This document shows, one piece after another, positions 11,514 to 22,862 of a stretch of DNA of 64,000 bases. Below the pieces are notes generated by a model. That model did no database searches, had not been told where the DNA came from, and was given only the letters and a program-made list of their open reading frames with translations. Position 1 is the first letter of the stretch. Each line of letters opens with the position of its first letter. The position numbers and the translations under genes were made by a program. The DNA comes from Anagrus nilaparvatae (Eukaryota > Arthropoda > Insecta > Hymenoptera > Mymaridae): positions 50,436,501 to 50,500,500 of the forward strand of contig JAKSXM010000007.1 of assembly GCA_022575985.1 (NCBI GenBank), written 5' to 3'.

Positions 11514-13011
11514 TCAGCTAGAAATATGTTGATTAATAAAATCTAAGAAATAGCCAACTCGAGTATTAACATTAGGTTTTTCTGATGCACAATATGAATC
11601 TCCAAATGAAACAAGTCCTACGATTTTTCCTTTATAAACTATAGGACCTCCGCTGTCACCCTGTAATTAAAATATTAAATTAAGTAAACTGTAAAAACAG
11701 TAAAAATCAATTCTTTTGAATGGTATTTAAATTTCTATCACTCTATGATAAGGTAAGATCAGATATACTTTAAAAACTTATACAATTATAAGATTATTAT
11801 TCTTTTCTTGCTCAAACGATTGCTCATTTAGCTTATGCACGCAAATTTCTTTACGTTTCAAGTAATTTTCAATCGTTTTAGTGAGAAAAAAAATCACTAG
11901 CTACCAGTGAAATTCCATTAGCTGCTAGTAGAATTTAGTAGAATGATTAAATAATGAAATTTTATAGTAAATGCTTCAAATTTCAAGCAATATAATTTTT
12001 TAGGGTGGCATTAATAATTATAATTAATAGGTAATTATTTAGTAATAATATAACTTTTTTGCAGGTGGGTACCTATTCTATAAAGAAACATGATAAAATG
12101 GTGAAAAATAATCTATATAATCTATAATCTATTTTAATAATCTACAATCTATTTTTCTAAAATTGATTCTTTTAAGTTCATTATAAAAATTATTGACCAT
12201 AAAAAAACTTACATTGCAAACTCCACGTTCACCGCTCGTATCAGTACATAATTGACTATCTTTTATTTTAATATGAGAACTGCTATTCCATTTATTTTGA
12301 CATTCATTATTATCAATAACTGTAACTGTTAATTTTCTTAAATTTGATGAAATTTTGTGATGTGTTAAACGTGGATTCCCCGCCTGAAAAACACCAAATC
12401 CTGAAACTTCAATTTTCGCCCCAATTGGTATATAAGAATCACTTGGCAGTGAAATTGTTTGCACAGTTGGTGATAGTTCAACATTTTCAGAAAGCTGTAT
12501 TCAATAATAATGATTCAAAATTTCATTTATAAAATCATTAATTTAAAAAAATGAGCATAAAATTATGAAACGTACCTTTACAATTCCAATATCATTTATA
12601 TGTAAATGTGAAACATAATTATCATGTGCTACCACTGATTTAACGTTATAGATTACACCTTCATCTGTATATAAATTTGATATACCAGCTACAACAGTTA
12701 AACTGTTTAAAAAATGTTGCAAAAAATTATTTGGTGTAAAAGCAACAATGCAATGTGCTGCTGTCAAGACTCGATTTACTGTGATTAATGAGCCACCACA
12801 TCTATGAATATTACTTAATTTTAATGACACTAAATATGGAAATTCTGTTATTTCAGCTAATTCACCACCAATAATTGGTTCATTTATTGGTACGGCTAAC
12901 GAAAAAATAAATTTTATTTAATGACAGAAAATAATTTTGCATATTTTTTAAAATATAATATTTACCGGTAACAGAAGCCAAAAAAGAGAAAATTAAAGTT
13001 AAAATATACAT
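11514..13011 (-). CDS. S1-family serine protease (chymotrypsin-like), paralogue 2
   Basis: Minus-strand join of 12966-13011, 12576-12895, 12213-12494 and 11514-11660: 795 nt, 264 aa, with GT-AG introns of 70, 81 and 552 bp. Residues 1-16 form a hydrophobic signal peptide (MYILTLIFSF...), so the enzyme should be secreted. A very short pro-region ends in NEP before IIGG (23-26). The triad is visible: His63 in LTAAHC, Asp117 in INDIG, Ser219 in GDSGGP. Six cysteines fit the three usual disulfides (42-58, 168-182, 191-220). Chymotrypsin position 189 is Gly (RGVCNGDSG), so trypsin specificity is unlikely; chymotrypsin- or elastase-like cleavage is inferred. The ATG was chosen because it opens the signal exon, with a TATA box 73 bp upstream. 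The usual Arg/Lys activation residue is absent. The length is normal for a single-domain S1 enzyme. Natural substrate unknown; a digestive role is the simplest guess. Confidence 0.92.
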
Positions 13012-13083
13012 ATTTTAATACTGCAAGGTAAATAATTATTAAAGAAAATTAATAATTAATATCAACTAATTCAAATTTCATTA

Positions 13084-13091
13084 TATTTATA
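13084..13091 (-). promoter_or_regulatory. TATA box of protease paralogue 2
   Basis: Minus strand GGTATAAATATA starts about 80 bp before the ATG. The same 12 bases occur upstream of paralogue 3, which supports a conserved core promoter. Confidence 0.6.
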
Positions 13092-13435
13092 CCAAAAAGC
13101 TATTTTATCAATAAAAAAAATTTACATGAGCCAAAAATACGGAAGTCTTTAATAAACAATTTGTTTAAAATATGATTCAAGTAGTTTAATACAATTTATA
13201 TTATTATAATTAATAACTTGAACTGTTGCAGGTAGTAAAACATTAAATTAAAAATTATCTCAAGGCTATCCGAGATTTAAAATTGCACGTGTTATATCTT
13301 TTTTAATGAAAATAGTATATTTAGATGACTAGAGTAATATTTTTCTTATCAATGCACGTTTTCAGAAAACAAAAATGTAGAAGATTAATAGTATGCATGA
13401 ACTTAATATTTTAAGTACACAAATTTTCTGTACAC

Positions 13436-13650
13436 TGAACAAAAAGCGGAATTCCGCTTGCCGCTAACTTATTTTTTTTTTATTTAAATGTTTGCAAATG
13501 GCTTTAAACGTAGAAATAATTGTAAAAAAATAATTTTTGGTTCCTCATAGAGAACCATTGTTTTAGGTCAAATTTTGATTTTTGATTTTTTGGCATATAA
13601 GCACGTTTTGAGACCCCAGGAAGCTAAAAAACCGGATTTTAAAAAAAGTC

Positions 13651-13686
<36 letters not shown>

Positions 13687-14110
13687 ATTGGTGATATTTC
13701 ACAAACATTATGGAGTTAAGACCTAATTTTTTTTTTCAACTTTTTTTTACCAACAAATCTCGACATACTTTTTATTTTTTTTAATTTAAATGCAATGCCT
13801 CATTTTTTCCATGAAAGTACTAATATCTAGAAGTATCATTTTTACTCGATATCTTGAATCTTATAATTTATTTTTTTTTAATTTTTTTCTAAAAATTTTT
13901 CTCACCCAAAAATACAAAAAAACCAACTTTTTTTATTTCTGGACGTAGTACCTAATTTTTTTCTATGGGAGTACTAGTTTTAGAAATATCGTTTTAGTCC
14001 ATTTTTGGATCTGATACGTAATTTTTTGAAAATTAATGTCTTCAAATTTATGCTGCCAAATAATACAAAAAACGCAATTTTTTTTTTTTTTTTTTTAGGA
14101 CGTAGTACTT
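13436..14110. mobile_element. Microsatellite-bearing repeat element (copy 1)
   Basis: Contains GGTTCCTCATAGAGAACC, TTGTTTTAGGT, CACGTTTTGAGACCCC, a (GT)n/(GTAT)n tract at 13650-13685 and GGTGATATTTCACA. The same order, inverted, is found at 46.86-47.16 kb, which shows a dispersed element. The first ~60 bp (ACACTGAACAAAAAGCGGAA...) belong to the CCGCTTG MITE family and suggest nesting. No reading frame. Confidence 0.6.
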
Positions 14111-14309
14111 AATTTCTTTCTATTGGTATTGGTATTTGTTTAACCTCCATCTTAAACTCCATACGGTTGTTGTGACAGAGGTCAATTGTTAGTGAAGTGT
14201 TATTATATATAATTGTTTAAGTGTCAGTGTAGCTGGTATGAGCGTTGAACCTATGGTCCAGGCGCGACCTCTCCCAAACATTAAGTGGATGCCTCAATCC
14301 TAGAACCCA

Positions 14310-14665
14310 CACTGTAAAAAGTAACTTTCTTATATTAACAAAAAAATAAGAGAATTTTCGAAAAATTAGTAAATTTTCAAAAAATTTGTAAATATTCGAA
14401 AAAAATCGTATATATTTACTAAATTTAGTATATTAACAAAAAATTCGAGTATTCTCGATTTTTTTTTGTGAATTCGCAAGAAAAATTGATAATTTACAAT
14501 TTTTTTTCAAAAATTTACAAAAAATAGTTGTAACTTTCCGAAAAATAGTTGTGAATTTACAACTTTTTTCGTAAAATCACAAAAAAAAATCGAGAATTCT
14601 CGAATTATTTGATAATATACTAAATTTAGTAAATTTACGATTTTAATTTCGAAAATTTACTAATT
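14310..14665. mobile_element. CACTGTAAAAAGT fold-back MITE (right end lost)
   Basis: Starts CACTGTAAAAAGTAACTTTC and consists of two mutually inverted halves rich in AAATTTACTAAATTTAGT and ATTCGAGAATTCTCGA motifs. The copy at 52224-52554 has both ends (CTGTAAAAAGT and its complement). Here the right terminus is replaced by the start of the next element at about 14672. Confidence 0.65.
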
Positions 14666-14671
14666 TGGTCA

Positions 14672-15235
14672 GTAAAAATGATTTTTTTCTTTAAAAAAAT
14701 GAATTTTCAGGGACGAATTAATCGATTTAAAAAAAAATTATTATTTTACGATGAAAATCAAGCGAGTAATGCATGTTTAAAGTTCAGAAACAGGCTTTTT
14801 TCAATAAAATTTCAATCTTTTTTAAGACGAATTTGAGCAAAATTTTAAATTGACGATAACTTGGCTAAATTTCATCCGAAAAAGATAAGTTTTTTTTTCT
14901 TCTGGAGTGGTTTTTCCCTGGCAATCAGATTTTCTTATCTATTTTTTTTAATTTTATTTACCTAAAAAGTTATTTTAAAAATTTAGGGTAGCTCAGATAC
15001 GAAAAACACGGTTTTTGACATAAAAGTGAAAAAATCTTTTTGGCACCTATCGCCGATTTCTTGTTCATGATTTTTTTCGGTTTTCTGAAGGTTCAAACTA
15101 ACTGAAAACACTGGTCATATCGATGTGCCCTCAAAAAAAAAATTACGATACCACGCTCAAATTAAGTAGCACTTTTAAAATAATTGCTCATATGAAAATA
15201 AAGATAAAAAGTCGGTTTTCTATCAACATCAAAAA
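14672..15235 (+). mobile_element. Single arm of the GGTAGCTCAGATACG fold-back family
   Basis: Matches one arm of the fold-back elements at 30.7-31.8 and 35.0-36.2 kb. Shared blocks are ATCGATTTAAAAAAAA, TGCATGTTTAAAGTTCAGAA, TTTTTCCCTGGCAAT, GGTAGCTCAGATACGAAAAA and TTTTTGGCACCTATC. Only one arm is present. Confidence 0.75.
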
Positions 15236-16509
15236 AACACTATAGCCATTCCTTTAACTTTTCACAAACCTCTATATTAGATAATGAAAAAAATTATCGT
15301 AGACGAATATTTAGTGAAATGCTTTTTTCCCATAAACATCTAATGATTGTGCAGTGAATTGCATGTATGCTACCAAAAAATTCAAATATTTTTATATAAA
15401 AATAGTAATGATTGCATAAAAAAGAATTCATAAATTCTCCTTATTAATTTTTTAAAAAAATATTCAATTTTTTAATTTTCATAAATAGTATTATTAATTC
15501 TATTCTATCTCTACTTTTCCTAGTTCTATCCTTGTATATTCTTATCTTTACATTGCATAATTCTTTCTCTCTATTCCCATGTGTCACTCAAATAAACAAT
15601 AATTTTTATCAAATTTTATTAAATTTTATTTATAACTTATTACTAAAAAATTAATATTTTACATGGGTTAACATCTAAATATGACGAAACAATATATTAT
15701 ATGTGCAATCAGCTTTTTAATTTATTAACATGTGCTTTCAAAATTTTTTTTTTAATTTTATTAAACGTAAATAAACCGTTTCTACAATTAGGTTACGCTC
15801 AAATTTCCTCATTTTCTGAAATCATTTATTATAACTATATATATGAAAATTACAAAAACATTATGTATGTGTTTTTGTAATTTTGTAAAAAATTTTTGTA
15901 GATCCTGAAGAAGAGGGTACAGGCCCCTGAAACTTTGATGAAATAAAAATAATAAATTTTTTAAACAAATTATTCCTCTTGGTCATTATTATTATTTATA
16001 TCATTTAAATAGTTTTTAATAATAAAATATTACGTTTCATTTAAAGTCCTTGCAAAATAGTTAAAATTTACACATCATACTTACTTATCGAAAAAAAAGG
16101 TTTTTTTTGCAATAAATAAAATATAAATAAAAAAAATATATAAAAAGACATCATGCATAAGGAAAATTTTTTAAACAGAAAGTAGAGAAATATGAATTTA
16201 TTTTTTTAATGAAATCTATTTTAATAGGTTCAAGGACATAATTACACTTTTTGCAATTGTTAGAGAGCTATAATATTTAGGATGGGCGGGATTGATTGTT
16301 ACTGCCAGAATGCATCTATGGCAGTGACCTTTCAAGATATCTGTTTTGCATATATGCTATTATTCATCCAAGACAGACAGGGAAAGTGCAGAAAATCTTT
16401 GCATAACGTGTGTTTTCAAAAAGATAAATTTTAATCAATTATAAAATAAATTAGGAAAAAACTTGAAATATTTTAGTATAAAAGTAAAAAATTTATTAAT
16501 TTACAAATT
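15236..16509. other. AT-rich spacer downstream of protease 3
   Basis: No gene seen. It holds the hammerhead-like motif listed separately (15905-15933) and an 8-bp-stem hairpin around TGCCAGAATGCATCTATGGCA near 16310. Confidence 0.4.
15905..15933 (+). ncRNA. Hammerhead-like motif of a Penelope-type remnant
   Basis: CTGAAGA, then a G-rich/C-rich imperfect stem (AGAGGG...CCCCT), then GAAAC. This is the order of the hammerhead core CUGANGA - stem II - GAAA. AAATAAAAATAATAA follows. Hammerhead motifs are known from Penelope-like element termini, which is the basis of the call. Stem III and a cleavage triplet are not convincing, so activity is doubtful. Confidence 0.3.
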
Positions 16510-19192
16510 TTAGTCAAAAAAATGCTTATTTATAAAATCTAAATAGTATCCAACACGTGTGTTTACATCTGGCTGTCCTGTAGCGCAATATCTATCTCCA
16601 AATGATACTAGCCCTATAAGTTTATCTTCATACACAATTGGACTACCACTATCGCCCTAAGAGAAAAAGTTAAAAAGTTAAAATATTTACTTATTACCAA
16701 CAAAAAAAAATTTAATGATTACTTAGATAAATTTATCTGTTATTTAATTAAGGGTGAGGGAAGAAGTTAAGAATGAAGTTTTTATTTTTATATAATTAAC
16801 GGAAGATCTTTTGGTTCTTAAGTTTATTGAATGAGATAATTATAAACACGAGTATAAAAAAGATGGCCAAGGCTTAAAAAATATATCATTTATAAATTTC
16901 TAAGTTTGTTAAATCATAAGTATATCTTGGCAGAAAACGGGCAGTTTGAAAATCTCTCTTTTAGACTTGTATTTAACTCCTTGTTAGATTCGTTCTGGTT
17001 TCATTCAGAACTATGTATATATTGTACTAACAAGAGGATACTACCACAAACAGGATGCTAAGTTATAATACCACAGTCACATCACCGGGGTTTATTTTTA
17101 GAAACCAAGGTGAAAAAAGGTCCAGGATTATAGGGTCGCTTATTTCAAAAATCGAAGTTTGGCTCGAGTTTTTTTTAACCCTTAAACTAGCAAAAGACGC
17201 CATTTTTTAAAGATGTTTATGCTATATTCAAAAACCGTTCTGATATTTTGGCAGTTACATAGACTGCTACTTACGAACCAGAGGGTTTTCGGTCATGAAA
17301 AGAGACTCAAACACATGTAAATCAAAAAAACTTAATCGCTTATTGGGGGTGCAATTAAAATATTATTGCAGTATTCGCTATCACTCCTAAAAGGAATTTT
17401 TTTCATAATTTAAAGTTGTTTGACTCATTTTTGATGCACTGGACCTTCAAATTCGTATTTGCAACTGCAGAAATCTAGGAAATGGACATGAACTCGTTAC
17501 AGTTTATGAATATTTATGGATTGTTTTTTGCTAATTTAAAAGACAAGTTTCGCAAGTGAGAAACCTAAATTTTTGAAATCAGTAACCAAAAAAATCTGAG
17601 GGGGTCTTTTCTCATCTTGGTTGCTTAAAAAAATCGCAAAATAGCGATTTGACTGGAATAATAGGCGAGTTTCTCATTTTGAAGAAATACCCCTACCCTG
17701 ATACCCTTCGTTTATTTCAATGGGCTTCCTGGATCTATAAATGCAGTAAAAATATTATATAAGATAGGATTTCTTGGGATATTTTTTAAATAACGCTGTT
17801 AATTAACCAAAATATTTCCGGTTAAACTGATTTTTTTTGTAGTATTGCCATTTGATACTTGTTAATCATAATTATTTAGCACAAAGTCTTTCAAGTTTCC
17901 AAAAATTCTTTACTATCATCTTGCCCAGTTACGGCTCAAACGTAAAATAAAAAAAAAAAGTTTATTTATATGATTAAACTGAAAAAAAATTCCGATTTTC
18001 ACAACCAAATCCCTGCAATGGTAGCCGGATTTTTTTTTTCGTTTAAACGATAGCAAACGGCTTGGAAAGTAAAGAAAATTAAAAAACAACAAAAACTTGA
18101 AGCATTTCAACTGCGAGATTTTGTTTCCATTTTAAAGAAAAAAAAATTCCGGCTTCCACAACTAAAATTCCGCTTGCAGCAACTAGATTTTTTTTCAATG
18201 TATTATAATTAGAAAAGAATTATAATTTTTGGGAACTTTGAAATGATGCACAATTTCTTAGTTCGGGAAATTCCGATATTACCAAAAATTATAATTTTGT
18301 TAGTTATTTAAACATTTTGAGCCAAAATTACATTCGCTTGGCATCCCAAATGCATCGACCTTTCCTTGTTAGTAATAATATTATTGCTATTATTAATACG
18401 TACATTACAAAGACCATGTCCATCGTAGTTATCAGTACATAAATTACCATCATTTATTTTAAGATGAGATCTGAGTTCCCATTTATTTTCACATACATAG
18501 TTATCAATAACTGTTAAATTCAATTTTCTTAAATGAGGTGAAAGTTTACCATGGGTTACAATTGGGTTTCCTTTTTTTAAAATTCCAAATCCAGAAACTA
18601 CAAGATTTGCACCAGTTGGAACAAATGGTCCAATTGGTAGTTTAATTGGTTGGATAAAGTTTGTAAATATCACGTTTTCAACAAGCTTTAAATTAAATTT
18701 TAAAAGTAAATTTACTTGAATTAAAGAAAATTCATAAAATTAATTAAAAATTTTTCTACCTTTATTATTGCAATATCATTTAAATTTAATTTTTCATTAT
18801 ATTGTTCGTGTGGTATAACTGATTTTATAGCATAACTTGTTCCTTCAACTGTAAATATATTTGATGATCCAACAACAACAGTTAAATCACTTAAATGATT
18901 ATAAAAGTAGCCATTTGGTGAATAATCAATAATACAATGTGCTGCAGTTAAAACATTTTTTTCACTAATCAATGCACCACCACACTTATGCCTGTCATTT
19001 AATCTTAATGAAATTAAGTATGGAAATTCTGATATATCAGAAATTTCTCCTCCAACCAATGGTAGATTCATTGGGTTTGCTAAAAATAATGTTGAGTATA
19101 GATTATTTAATTTCCACTAGAGTATTTTTTAAATAATTCTTTTTACCTATCGATAAATTTAATAAACTAAAAAATAATAACAAAATATTCAT
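16510..19192 (-). CDS. S1-family serine protease (chymotrypsin-like), paralogue 3
   Basis: Minus-strand join of 19147-19192, 18760-19079, 18404-18685 and 16510-16656. The exon lengths (46, 320, 282, 147) are identical to those of paralogue 2 and give 264 aa. Introns are 67, 74 and 1747 bp, all GT-AG. Residues 1-15 are a signal peptide (MNILLLFFSLLNLSI). The mature start LVGG (23-26) follows NLP, again without a basic activation residue. The triad is His63 (LTAAHC), Asp117 (LNDIAIIK) and Ser219. The active-site loop reads GDSGSP instead of GDSGGP, a Gly-to-Ser change at chymotrypsin position 197. Position 189 is Gly. All six disulfide cysteines are kept. Intron 3 carries decayed MITE sequence (about 17.9-18.2 kb). 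AATAAA on the minus strand lies just past the stop (about 16491-16496). Probably a functional secreted protease, although the position-197 change could affect activity. Confidence 0.9.
17103..17622. repeat. Possible TIR element within intron 3 of protease 3
   Basis: AACCAAGGTGAAAAAAGG at 17103-17123 and its imperfect complement at 17602-17622 (17 of 21 positions match) bracket about 480 bp without coding capacity. A MITE is plausible, but no target duplication was found. Confidence 0.35.
17938..18235. mobile_element. Decayed CCGCTTG-family MITE in intron 3
   Basis: Contains ACTGAAAAAAAATTCCG near 17979, GTAAAGAAAATTAAAAA, ATTCCGCTTGCAGCAA and TTTTTTTTCAATGTA. This is the same order as in the intact copy at 54842-55155. 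Confidence 0.55.
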
Positions 19193-19313
19193 TTTGACTA
19201 AAAGCTTTATGGCCTATGTATAAACTTTTTAATTTATTAAGTAAAATTATTTTTAATTTATTAATTTTTTAAGTGACAATTAAACACTATAGAGTTTGAA
19301 TGAATTGGAAATA

Positions 19314-19321
19314 TATTTATA
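19314..19321 (-). promoter_or_regulatory. TATA box of protease paralogue 3
   Basis: Minus strand GGTATAAATATATTTCC lies about 125 bp before the ATG at 19192. The first 12 bases match the paralogue 2 promoter exactly. Confidence 0.55.
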
Positions 19322-20253
19322 CCTATTGATAATTTCTTGAGTTTCAAAAAAAGCACATGTGCCTAAATCAAGGGATAAACAAGGAAGTTTGATGAATCAA
19401 ACTTTTACGCGTTTTCTATGAATTCATAATTTATTCATTTATTTACGTCACATGAAATTACATTGAATAATAATTCAAAATACGTAATATTGTTTTTTAT
19501 TTCTAAGATTAATAAATGTTCTAAATTTAGTATTATTTTTTACTTGGATAATAAAAAACAATTTTCTTATCAATAAATTTTCAGGAAATTTAAATTATGC
19601 AATAAGATTATTATTATTGATTAAGTAACAAAACTTTGCTTATTTTGGAATCTCTATAAGCAGTTTTACTTTTCAAGTTTTTATAGTGCTTATTAATTTA
19701 ATTCGAGGAAAAATTCTTGAAACGGTCACCACTTGCCAGGTTGACCTCTCAAAACTTATAGGCAGGTTTACGGGGAGGTTTGCACATCTCTAAAAAATAT
19801 GAATTTTCAGCTCCGTAGATCTCAATCTGCTCGAGTTATGCCCAATCCAACTTCTTCAGTGTTTCTCAATTGTTTTAGTCATTTTTTAAAATAATCTTGG
19901 TGAAACACACGTGGTAGTTTTAAAAATATTTTTCAAAATTGGTCCGTAGTAAAATTTCCCATTGAATCCATTTCTGACGTTAGTTTTAGTTTTTCAGAAA
20001 AACCTCAAGAAACCCCGAAAAATCGAAAAAACCAGTGAAAACAAATTATTTAAAAAAAACTAACTTCAGAATCTTTTGAAATGTTTATTTACGCGATAAA
20101 AAACTTACTAGGCATTGAAATTGATTTTTTCGACTTTAAAAAAGTTAAAAAATAAAAATATAATTAGTTATTTATTTTTCTTAGCTTAGAAATCATTTTT
20201 AATCTGCCACGCATATATACGTAAATATTTTTATATCGTATAATTTTCAATAA
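19322..20253. other. Spacer, no gene seen
   Basis: AT-rich, with no supported frames, tandem units or element termini. 19715-20050 is slightly richer in GC but unrecognised. Confidence 0.4.
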
Positions 20254-20955
20254 TGACGATTAATGAAAAAATTAAAAAAGCTTCAGGGGCTGCTAACAGA
20301 AAAAGGAAACGTGAACAAGCAGAGGAGGATAAAAAGCAGGGTTCTTTTCTAAAAAAATTATTAAAAAAGTCATGTAATTCATCAATCGATAAGACTACTT
20401 ACATCAAAAAGAACATCTAAAAGATGAAAATCAAAATGCGGAAGATTTTGTTAAAAGTTTTGAATATGCCGAAAAAAGTGCTGAAAATTTGGAAATTAAA
20501 GTTAATGACTCTTCTATTATTGATAATAATACAGATAATAATGAAAAAATTGAAATTGAGATAAATGACAATAATAAGGAAAATTTTTAAAGTGCTGTTT
20601 ATGATTCTAATATTGAATTGATTAGTGATGATCCTGGAAATTGGCCTATTCGTTTTTCTGACAGTGAGAAAAAATTATTAGTGCAGCGTGGTCCAGTGCA
20701 AGTGAAAAATTTTAATTATCCTATAAATAGTGATGGACGAAAATTTACAGATAATAATTTTTAAACCGTGAAAAGTTCCATCGTAATTGGCTACTTTATT
20801 CTGTAACTAAGGATCGAATTTTTTGTTTTTGCTGTCGCTTGTTTTGTAGCGCGCGTTCATATCTCTATCAAGTGAAAAAGGGTATTCTGATTGGAAACAC
20901 ACGAGTGAACACTTATTTGAACATGAACACTCTCCTCATCATAAATCTGCAGTAA
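20254..20955 (+). pseudogene. hAT-type transposase with TTF-like zinc finger, decayed
   Basis: The opening frame is MTINEKIKKASGAANRKRKR..., a basic N-terminus. It is followed by an acidic Asn-rich linker. After frameshifts and stops comes GNWPIRFSDSEKKLLVQRG with GP.QVKNF, then GRKF, NREKFHRNWLLYSVTKDR with IFCFCCRLF, and GYSDWKHTSEHLFEHEHS. This order (NWP, GP, GRKF, R.WL.YS...FCFCC.LF, G..DWKH...L..HE.S..H) is the TTF-type zinc finger at the start of ZMYM/hAT transposases. At least four frame breaks are visible and the catalytic domain is absent. A hAT-like CAGGGCCGGC terminus lies downstream at 21182. Confidence 0.75.
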
Positions 20956-21093
20956 AGGTCCTGACAGATACGTGTACCGTACTGTACCGAGAGGTTGGAA
21001 AGCCAATCAAATTTGGCGTACCGAAGCGTACCGAGATTTGATTGGTTTCCGATCTCTCGGTACGGTTCGGTAAGCGAGCATCTGTCGAGGCCT
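20956..21093. mobile_element. 138-bp Harbinger-like MITE with TAA duplication
   Basis: Ends are AGGTCCTGACAGAT and the complement of AGGCCTCGACAGAT. Almost the whole element folds back on itself (TACCGAGAGGTTGGAAAGCC against its inverse). TAA flanks it on both sides (20953-20955 and 21094-21096), which fits PIF/Harbinger. It is GC-richer than its surroundings and sits inside the hAT remnant. Confidence 0.7.
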
Positions 21094-21096
21094 TAA

Positions 21097-21182
21097 AAGA
21101 CTGAATTGAGTTTAGAATGCGATATGGGGGGCGACAAAAGTTGGTCTTGCCCGGTTGCCAATTTTAGCTCAAGCCGGCCCTG
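21097..21182 (+). mobile_element. Right terminus of the hAT element
   Basis: The segment ends AGCCGGCCCTG, whose complement CAGGGCCGGCTTGAGC matches a common hAT terminal inverted repeat. It includes a GGGGGGCGACAAAAGTTGG block. The left terminus was not found, so the copy is truncated. Confidence 0.5.
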
Positions 21183-22862
21183 TACAAATTGATCGTGCCT
21201 AAAAATTAAATTTGTTTTACCTAGAAACTTAAACAATTAAAGTATTCAGTAAAACATTTCTTGTAAATATTTTGTATTCTAAATTCTTAATTTTCGAAAA
21301 TTTAAAATGAAATTGTATAATCATACTGTATTAATTTAAAGGTTAAATAAAATCATAAAGGAGTTCCAATAAAAGTATTAACAATTACTATCTAAAATTC
21401 CTTTAATTTTATCAAAAATAAAATATCTCAAAGATCGTACAATAATAATAAAAAATATAAAAAATCAACCCTTTTTTTATAGATATTAACTCAAGAGTTG
21501 ACGATAATTTTCTCATCTAGACATCTGGTTGAAATAATATTCTGCTACTATAATTTGAACTAAAAATTTTATATACTAAAAACTATAATCGTAACTTTTT
21601 CTATACCTGTGTTAATACCAGCATCCAATAATAAAGTAAAAAGGATTATAAAATTAACGCGAATGTTCTCAAAAAAGAATACGACTTATTCGCGAATAAA
21701 TTTGTTCTATATATATTTTTTATGATTATTTTTAGCAATCGTTCCCCTAAACTACTCCCTAGGCATAATACATATAGGAAAAAAAAACCCTCTTTTTTTT
21801 GGTCAGGTATATATATATAATCGTGAACGTCAAATTTAACGCAACTCAATGCAATCCATTAGGTATTGCTCATAAAGAGACTTTTTTAACCTTATCTTGG
21901 CTATACCAACTGGGTAATATATTTCTATTTATTAGTTTATGCTGTATGTAGAGATTTTAATTTTATTTTTTTCAATTTTCTTTACTTTTTTTATTTTATT
22001 CAAAGAATTTTTTTTTTTATTATTAATAAGCGTATGTCAACGTATTATATAAGCGAAAAAGCTTGTTTATATGATTAAATAAATGAGATTTGTATATGTA
22101 TGAAGGCTTAAAGATTATAGGTAATTTTGTATACGCTGTTTTTTTTATCTTTATTACATACATATCGAGATATTTTACTAAAATAAATAAAAAAAAAAAT
22201 CTTTAAAAAAATAATCCTCAAAAAATGTATATCAATTTATATAAATTTGTTTTTTGCTTATGTAATAAATAAAAAAAAATTTTTCATACTTTTTTTATTC
22301 GGCTGTTTTAAAAAAAATTCTTCGATAAGCCTAAAAAGCAAATAAATATTTTTTATTAATTAGTTTTTTCTAAATCTTTTCTGTGAAATTTAAATTGATT
22401 GCTTTCAAATATTTTTAGAGTTTGTTATTTTTCGAATTCTCGAGACTGATTGTAACCCTGTAATTATGTTGCCCAACGTGTTGCAAAGCAATTAAAATGA
22501 TAATGCGTTGTTATAATTACAAAGGCTATGGTAAAATAGATTGTTTTACTTTTCAAGAGATTTTTAAGAGGTTTTTCAATGATTCTATTTTAAAATAGTT
22601 CTTTTTATTAAAAATTGTCTTATTAAAAAATGGTCTTACAAAAAGGTAAATAGTTTATACGAATAAAGAAATTAATAAAAAAAAAAATTGACCAAAATAA
22701 GTAAATTTTTAGTAAATAACAGAAAAAAAAGTTTTTGACGTTGAATCATTGTTGACATTGATTCACTGTGCTTCCTTGTGCATAGAAATGCATTTAAAAG
22801 TCAAAAGCTATGTTTTTCCTTGCTGTTATTTAAGTCATCATTATGTTAATTATTAATTAAGA
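21183..22862. other. AT-rich spacer, no gene seen
   Basis: Long A/T runs; no domains, tandem repeats or element ends that I could support. Confidence 0.4.
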
